Source: Ustulina deusta
Taxonomy: Eukaryota > Ascomycota > Sordariomycetes > Xylariales > Xylariaceae
NCBI GenBank assembly: GCA_023159155.1
Contig: JAJNNX010000018.1
Location: forward strand, 682,001-746,000
DNA: 64,000 nucleotides
Reading direction: 5' to 3'
The translations under genes and the position numbers were made by a program. This document shows, piece by piece, positions 59,226 through 64,000 of the stretch. Position 1 is the stretch's first letter, and each line of letters starts with the position of its first letter. The notes under the pieces are model-generated. The model made no database searches. It saw only the letters and a list, made by a program, of their open reading frames with translations, and had not been told where the DNA came from.

Positions 59226-61211
59226 GGCTCCGCTGTCTGTCTCGTGGAGGGGTTGGGGTATATTAAGTTGAGGCGACGAAGCTGTCTATATATGTATATA
59301 TATATAAATATATCTATTAAGCATGCAACAGGAATGAAATCTATGTTCTTGTACAACGCATCTCGAAGGTGAGATAGGACCAGTTACCATCGTCTATTTT
59401 ATACACAACACCATTTCCCTAAAGAAGATGCCATCGCCCAAGTGAATCTGTCATGAATGGTAAACCACTGAGTAAGCAACCGACAGAGAGATGTTGCATC
59501 AGCCGTGGGGAAATGTCGACCCGACCTTGTGGTCCCGATTAGGAAGCTCCATGAAGGCGTTTGTTCGCCTTTCCGAGAGCTCCAGAAAATCTCCAGTGTC
59601 TCTGGTGATTGCCATAATACCTCCTATAGGTGCCTGGGTAGTGTCCACTTTTACCGGGAGCTAGGCAAGCTAGGCAAGCTAGCCACAACGAGACGAGGCA
59701 GCCATCATAAAGATGAAATTATCAACTAGGTAGTATGAATTCATGAATAGTACACATGTCTGTGATAACTTTTTTAACTGTTAGAAAAACATACAACTAT
59801 CATTGTGCTCTAAATACACACATTCACAAGTTTTAATGTGGTATATCATCAGCTAGCCAGTTGACCGTATTCTAGATACGACTTTAGGTGCGTCGGCGGC
59901 TGAGTGTGCTCCCAGATTAGATTCTAGGTTAGCGCATCGCTGACGGAAGTAGTATAGGTACCTTGCATCTAGTAGGTAGAGGTGTTTGTCTTTCGTCTGT
60001 ACTAACTATATGGACTGGTAGATCGTCTAGTGTGCGGCGATGCGTCGCATAGAAGGATTTGGTGAGCGAAAAGATCAGACGAAAAAGAGGGGTAGGTACG
60101 GTATTCCGATGGACCCCCGAGATGTGGCAAATGGCGGCATACGATTATCGACGCTCTTAATTCGCGCCGATTGCTAATCTCTGCGGCCTGACATTAGTAA
60201 TGACCATATCCCGAACCTTTTCCTCTCTCACTGCAGAGAAATGGTTCGATTAGGTAGGGTGCTCAGTAAGGCCACACACAGCATTCGTCTATTCTGAAGT
60301 AGTAATGTATATGGAATGTCTACCTCATAGGTAGAACCGTCCCAGCGCCGTTTCTGGCCGAGACAGAAGCGTGGAAACATGGCGTTGACGCTTACTCAAG
60401 AGGTGACTGGTGTCGGTTACGTTTCCAAGAATGCAAGCCCATTCTCAATGCATGAAACGTGTTTTTGGAGGGATCGATCAAGATTTTCCCTCTTTCCTTG
60501 TGACGAGGTCGACGAGCTCGTATCCAACTGGAAAGGTTATTGAAATGGGGACCTGGGGTCTGGGTTGGGGATTGGCTCGCCCTGCAGATCTCGAGCGTTT
60601 CAACCGTGGGCGTGATACAGGTACACCAGCCCCAAACGCTAGGGGCTGACGGCTTCTTGCGATGCCGAAGAAATCCTACCGTGGCACCCGGTGTTTCTTG
60701 CTGCGCCTTCGTCGTTTCGTCCCATATCTGGGCGGACCACAAGGAATCGCTTAATAGGTATCTGCAGGGGAAGCTCCAAGACTTGCTAAGCTTCCTCGAT
60801 TGTCGAAGAAGAGTGTTGCAAATGCCTAGCATCACTTGAGCCTTCGCTGTCAACCGTGTCACGGATGACACCTCAAACAGGATAGCATCCCCATTCAGGG
60901 GTGACGCTATAGGCTTGGGTCGAAATATCAAAGCTATCCCTGGACCTCTAACCTCTGGTAGCTATGAAATTGAAACTTCGTAAATTGAGCTTCGCATCTA
61001 CCAATATCAGCGACACAAATCACCTAGTCAAGTGCAATAGTATCACTTAGTTTCGATGCCGGCTGTTCTTAAACAATCAAATGACAAGATTGGAAAGATG
61101 GCAAAAAATACGTCAGTTGAGAAGGGCTGCCCGTTAACTCTGAGCTCGTAAGTGGTCATACATCGACAATCATTTTTTATCATCCATCTTACAAGCATTG
61201 GGGGAGACAGG
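59226..61211. other. divergent intergenic spacer (2 kb)
   Basis: Between the Old Yellow Enzyme and BTB genes. It contains the TA word (59287-59306), a GCTAGGCAAGCTAGGCAA repeat (59663-59685) and GGTAGGTACGGTA words (60091-60105). The minus frame at 60392-60931 begins with TTG and has no domain. No gene is supported. Confidence 0.5.
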
Positions 61212-62066
61212 ATGGGCGACTTAGATATCGTCAAGGTCGTGGTTGGCCCAAAACGCGATGAGTTTTTTATCCCAAGACGGCTCCTGGCTTCATGCGATTC
61301 TTTCCGCACACAGCTCGACTTTGCGCGTGGTCAGACCTACCTCGTCCTCCGATTAGACGACCAGTGTCCCGATATGTTCAGGCTCTTCGAATACTGGCTC
61401 TCCGAGCGAAAGAGTCTTAACAAATTCATCGCCAATGCCGAATCCGACGAGTCGTGTGAAGAATTACATTGGGATCTGGTCAATCTACAACTGTTTGCGG
61501 CCAATATCGGGGAGGCTGCATTACAAGATGTAGCGATGGATGCTCTGCAAGACCTTTACCTACGCTGCAACTGGGAGATCGATGTTGAACTTGTCAAGTT
61601 CGTCTACACCGAATGCGATCCCGAGACGAGCTATTGTCTCCGTAGTCTTCGAAGGTGGATTGTGGCTATGATAGCTTGGGGAATGGGGGATGAGGAAGCC
61701 GGGGGTGTGCTAGAGACAATCTTTGGCGAGTGTGCTGGCTTAAGAGAAGAGTATGACAACCATCTAACCAAAGTCGCCGCGAGCAAACTGGATGTCGACT
61801 TCAAGAATCCCCAACTTCGGCTGCCGTCAAACCAGTTAAGGAACGAGGAGCGCCAGTTTGGTTATCGACAATGCTCATTCCACACCCACAGGTCAACCGT
61901 CGGCCAAGGACCCTGCCCGCATGCTCATTCGCCTTTGCCCTGGGCGCACTCTCCACCGAGAGATGGTTATGTCGAGTCCGATTCAGATCGTAGCGAGTCC
62001 AGGTTCGGCTGTCGCAGGGTTTCTCCCATTAAGAATATCTCTATCCCCTGTAAAGGGGCTATTTGA
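61212..62066 (+). CDS. BTB/POZ-domain protein
   Basis: Single exon, 284 residues from ATG 61212. It begins MGDLDIVKVVVGPKRDEFFI, PRRLLASCDSFRTQLDFARG, YLVLRLDDQCPDMFRLFEYW, LSERKSL, the BTB fold as seen in many lineage-expanded fungal BTB proteins (usually written ..F.vHK..L...S..F...). An alpha-helical BACK-like middle follows (LQLFAANIGEAALQDVAMD, LQDLYLRCNWEIDVELVKFV). The C-terminus (CSFHTHRSTVGQGPCPHAHS) carries a Cys/His-rich stretch that occurs in this family. Role: protein interaction or ubiquitin-ligase adaptor, or none known. The tail beyond about residue 235 could be altered by an unseen intron. Confidence 0.75.
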   Translation: MGDLDIVKVVVGPKRDEFFIPRRLLASCDSFRTQLDFARGQTYLVLRLDDQCPDMFRLFEYWLSERKSLNKFIANAESDESCEELHWDLVNLQLFAANIGEAALQDVAMDALQDLYLRCNWEIDVELVKFVYTECDPETSYCLRSLRRWIVAMIAWGMGDEEAGGVLETIFGECAGLREEYDNHLTKVAASKLDVDFKNPQLRLPSNQLRNEERQFGYRQCSFHTHRSTVGQGPCPHAHSPLPWAHSPPRDGYVESDSDRSESRFGCRRVSPIKNISIPCKGAI

Positions 62067-63054
62067 ATCTCTCTTGAGCTAGACAAGCAAGCCATCATAG
62101 CTACTATGAAGGAGCATGAATCAGGAACCACGCGTCTTCGACCCGTCAACGAGACAACACCCTCTGGATGTCGGACTGGGTTAGGAAGTGCAGGGGGCAA
62201 CTCTTGGTTGCGTCGCAGACAACCATGGTTCAAAGACGGGAGGTTCCGGCAACAAACGCCAGAAGGGCCACGAAGGTCCCCATCACTACGATCAACTACT
62301 GGCGCGCGTCTTGAGACGTATCCAGTCATAAAAAATGGCATTGTTGGATCACCTCGCAAGTATTCACTAGCAGGTTCTGAACAGTGCCGCGATATCTACA
62401 GTGAAGTAGGTAAAGCCCATGATGATGATGATGCTCGGGGAGGCTGTATCAAACGCAATCAGCTCTGGACTCTGTTGAGTGGATAGCATTCAAAGGGTTT
62501 GCATGCGTCCTGTCAAGTTAATCCCTTCAAAAGGGGCCACCAAGGAAAATAGAGGTTCGGTGGGAAAATAGAACGAAGGCGTGGTTGTGTTTCAGGTTAG
62601 CAATATACGGATTCATAGAGTGATCGAAACCCCTCCTACAAGTAAAGTAGGTAACTATTTGTTGGTGAACGATCTAAGCCTGAAATGCCAATCGAAGAAT
62701 TCTCATTGGCTCGAAAGATTCATGGTTCAGTTTGCTAGCCGGGCAAGACCGGCAGGTTCAAGCGCAATGCTCCGACATCCCGGGTAGGAGGAGCTCGAGA
62801 GGATCTGCCATGTACTCAGCGGTCTTTATTTATCGGCTTAAGTCACGTGCAGCCGTGCCGACCCCATAGCTACAGGCCGACGGTCCAATAGGGAGTGGGC
62901 ATTTCCAATTGCTTCAAGGACTGAGCACTTTTTCAATTCCATCACCTTGTTGCTCGCTGCTTGGTCTAGCTCTCACCACCCAACCTCCGCCCTCTCCCCT
63001 CCCCCGAACCACGATTTGACTTGCCAACCGGCTGGTCCAAGACCCTTGCCCGAC
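62067..63054. other. intergenic spacer upstream of cyt1
   Basis: 988 bp. A 126-codon frame at 62106-62486 (ATG start, no domain, ends LWTLLSG) may be a small gene or chance. The cyt1 leader is CT-rich (62985-63005). Confidence 0.4.
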
Positions 63055-64000
63055 ATGTTGGCGAGATCGTCTCTGCGCTCGATGCGCATCCTCAATGGCG
63101 CTCGGAATGGCACCACCGCCGTGGCCAAGGTACGACCAGACCCCCTCCGACACCAAACCACTCTCGACGCTTTCGTCGGCATCCACACTAATGCCTCATC
63201 GTGCGTAGCGGTCCATCTCCAGCGCCGGCGCCTCCACCGAATCTCCCATGAGGCTCAACATGGCCGCCGCCGCCTCCACCGCCCTCGCCATCGGGTCCGT
63301 CGCCTGGTACTACCACCTCTATGGACCGACTGCGCACGCCGGGTCACCTGCTGAGGAAGGGTGAGTGTCGGATGCCCGCCCTGCTACCGAGCTTCCTAGC
63401 CAACGGAAGACGCCACGCATCTTGCAATCGTGGTGATGAGGATGGCGTGCCAGCTAACCGCCGTCGCTAGTCTCCATTCTGCACAATACCCCTGGGTCCA
63501 CCAGCAATGGTTCAAGACCTTCGACCACCAAGCGTAAGCTATCGCCCCCCCCCCCCGGCCCCCGCTGGATGTGCTTTTTCTCACTCGTGGAAACAGCCTT
63601 CGCCGAGGTTTCCAGGTTTACCGTGAAGTCTGCATGGCTTGTCACTCTCTGAGCCGTATCCCTTACCGAACTCTTGTCGGTACTATCCTCACTGTTGACG
63701 AGGCCAAGGCCATGGCCGAGGAGAACGAGTACGACAGTGAACCCAACGATCAGGGCGATATTGAAAAGCGACCAGGGAAATTGTCTGACTACATCCCTGC
63801 CCCGTACAAGAACGATGAGGCTGCCCGGTCTGCCAACAACGGTGCTCTACCTCCCGATCTAAGCTTGATCATCAAGGGACGTCACGGCGGATGCGACTAC
63901 GTCTTCAGCTTGTTGACCGGGTACCCCGAGGAGCCCCCTGCTGGCGCTCAGGTTGGTGCCGGCCTCAATTTCAACCCCTACTTCCCCGGTACTGGTATTG
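63055..64000 (+). CDS. cyt1: Cytochrome c1, partial at the window end
   Basis: Four exons are visible (63055..63129, 63209..63360, 63471..63533, 63597..64000+), and the frame is open at the edge. The presequence reads [20 protein letters not shown], then [17 protein letters not shown], followed by a hydrophobic sorting segment [15 protein letters not shown]. The mature protein starts near [40 protein letters not shown] (haem-binding CMACH), [24 protein letters not shown] [50 protein letters not shown]. This is the catalytic cytochrome c1 of respiratory complex III in the inner mitochondrial membrane. The C-terminal anchor and the sixth haem ligand Met lie beyond the window. Intron positions (63130, 63361, 63534) are supported by exact restoration of the family sequence. 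Confidence 0.95.

Noticed and set aside
60392..60931. 179-codon minus-strand open frame
   Set aside because: Begins with TTG; no recognised motif and no supporting neighbours or splice signals.

Overview
The window reads as nuclear DNA of a filamentous ascomycete (Pezizomycotina, most likely a Sordariomycete). The evidence is short 50-75 bp GT..AG introns with CTAAC/CTGAC-type branch points, long gene-free spacers, fungus-specific families (Cch1, Rtg2, Abp1, Sec20, Zn2Cys6 and BTB proteins) and genes alternating between strands without operons. The species cannot be named from the sequence. No intact transposon, tRNA, rRNA or CRISPR array was found. All exon structures were worked out by hand from splice signals, reading frame and family knowledge.

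Layout. 0.2-6 kb: a CYSTM-type Cys-rich tail protein (-) and the actin-patch protein Abp1 (-). 6-12 kb: a three-finger C2H2 protein resembling INO80 subunit Iec1 (+), a Grx3/4 monothiol glutaredoxin (+) and a small putative mitochondrial protein (-). 14-21 kb: the large calcium channel Cch1 (-). 22-25 kb: an Rsf1-like PHD-finger chromatin protein (+). 24.7-29.9 kb: a 5.2 kb spacer with no convincing gene. 30-32 kb: an HMG-box regulator (+). 33.6-38 kb: a housekeeping block with Sec20 (-), mitochondrial ribosomal protein mL53 (+) and inorganic pyrophosphatase (-). 38-43 kb: a gene-poor island with a decayed kinase-like remnant, an orphan exon-like ORF and a G-rich telomere-like tract. 43-47.3 kb: a Zn2Cys6 protein (+) and Rtg2 (-). 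47.3-52 kb: gene-free. 52-57 kb: an unrecognised 654-residue protein (+), pyroglutamyl peptidase (+) and a 53-residue Cys-containing protein (+). 57.6-59.2 kb: an Old Yellow Enzyme (-). 61-64 kb: a BTB protein (+) and cytochrome c1 (+), which is cut by the window end.

The genes do not form a biosynthetic cluster or defence system. They are mostly housekeeping functions (mitochondrial respiration and translation, ER-Golgi traffic, actin, Ca2+ and redox balance) interspersed with regulators that have large upstream regions. The best leads are a 176-codon in-frame N-terminal extension of the pyrophosphatase that begins like a mitochondrial presequence, an unusual charged insert inside the HMG box, the gene-remnant and G-rich island at 39-41 kb, and two small conserved-looking proteins without a known function.
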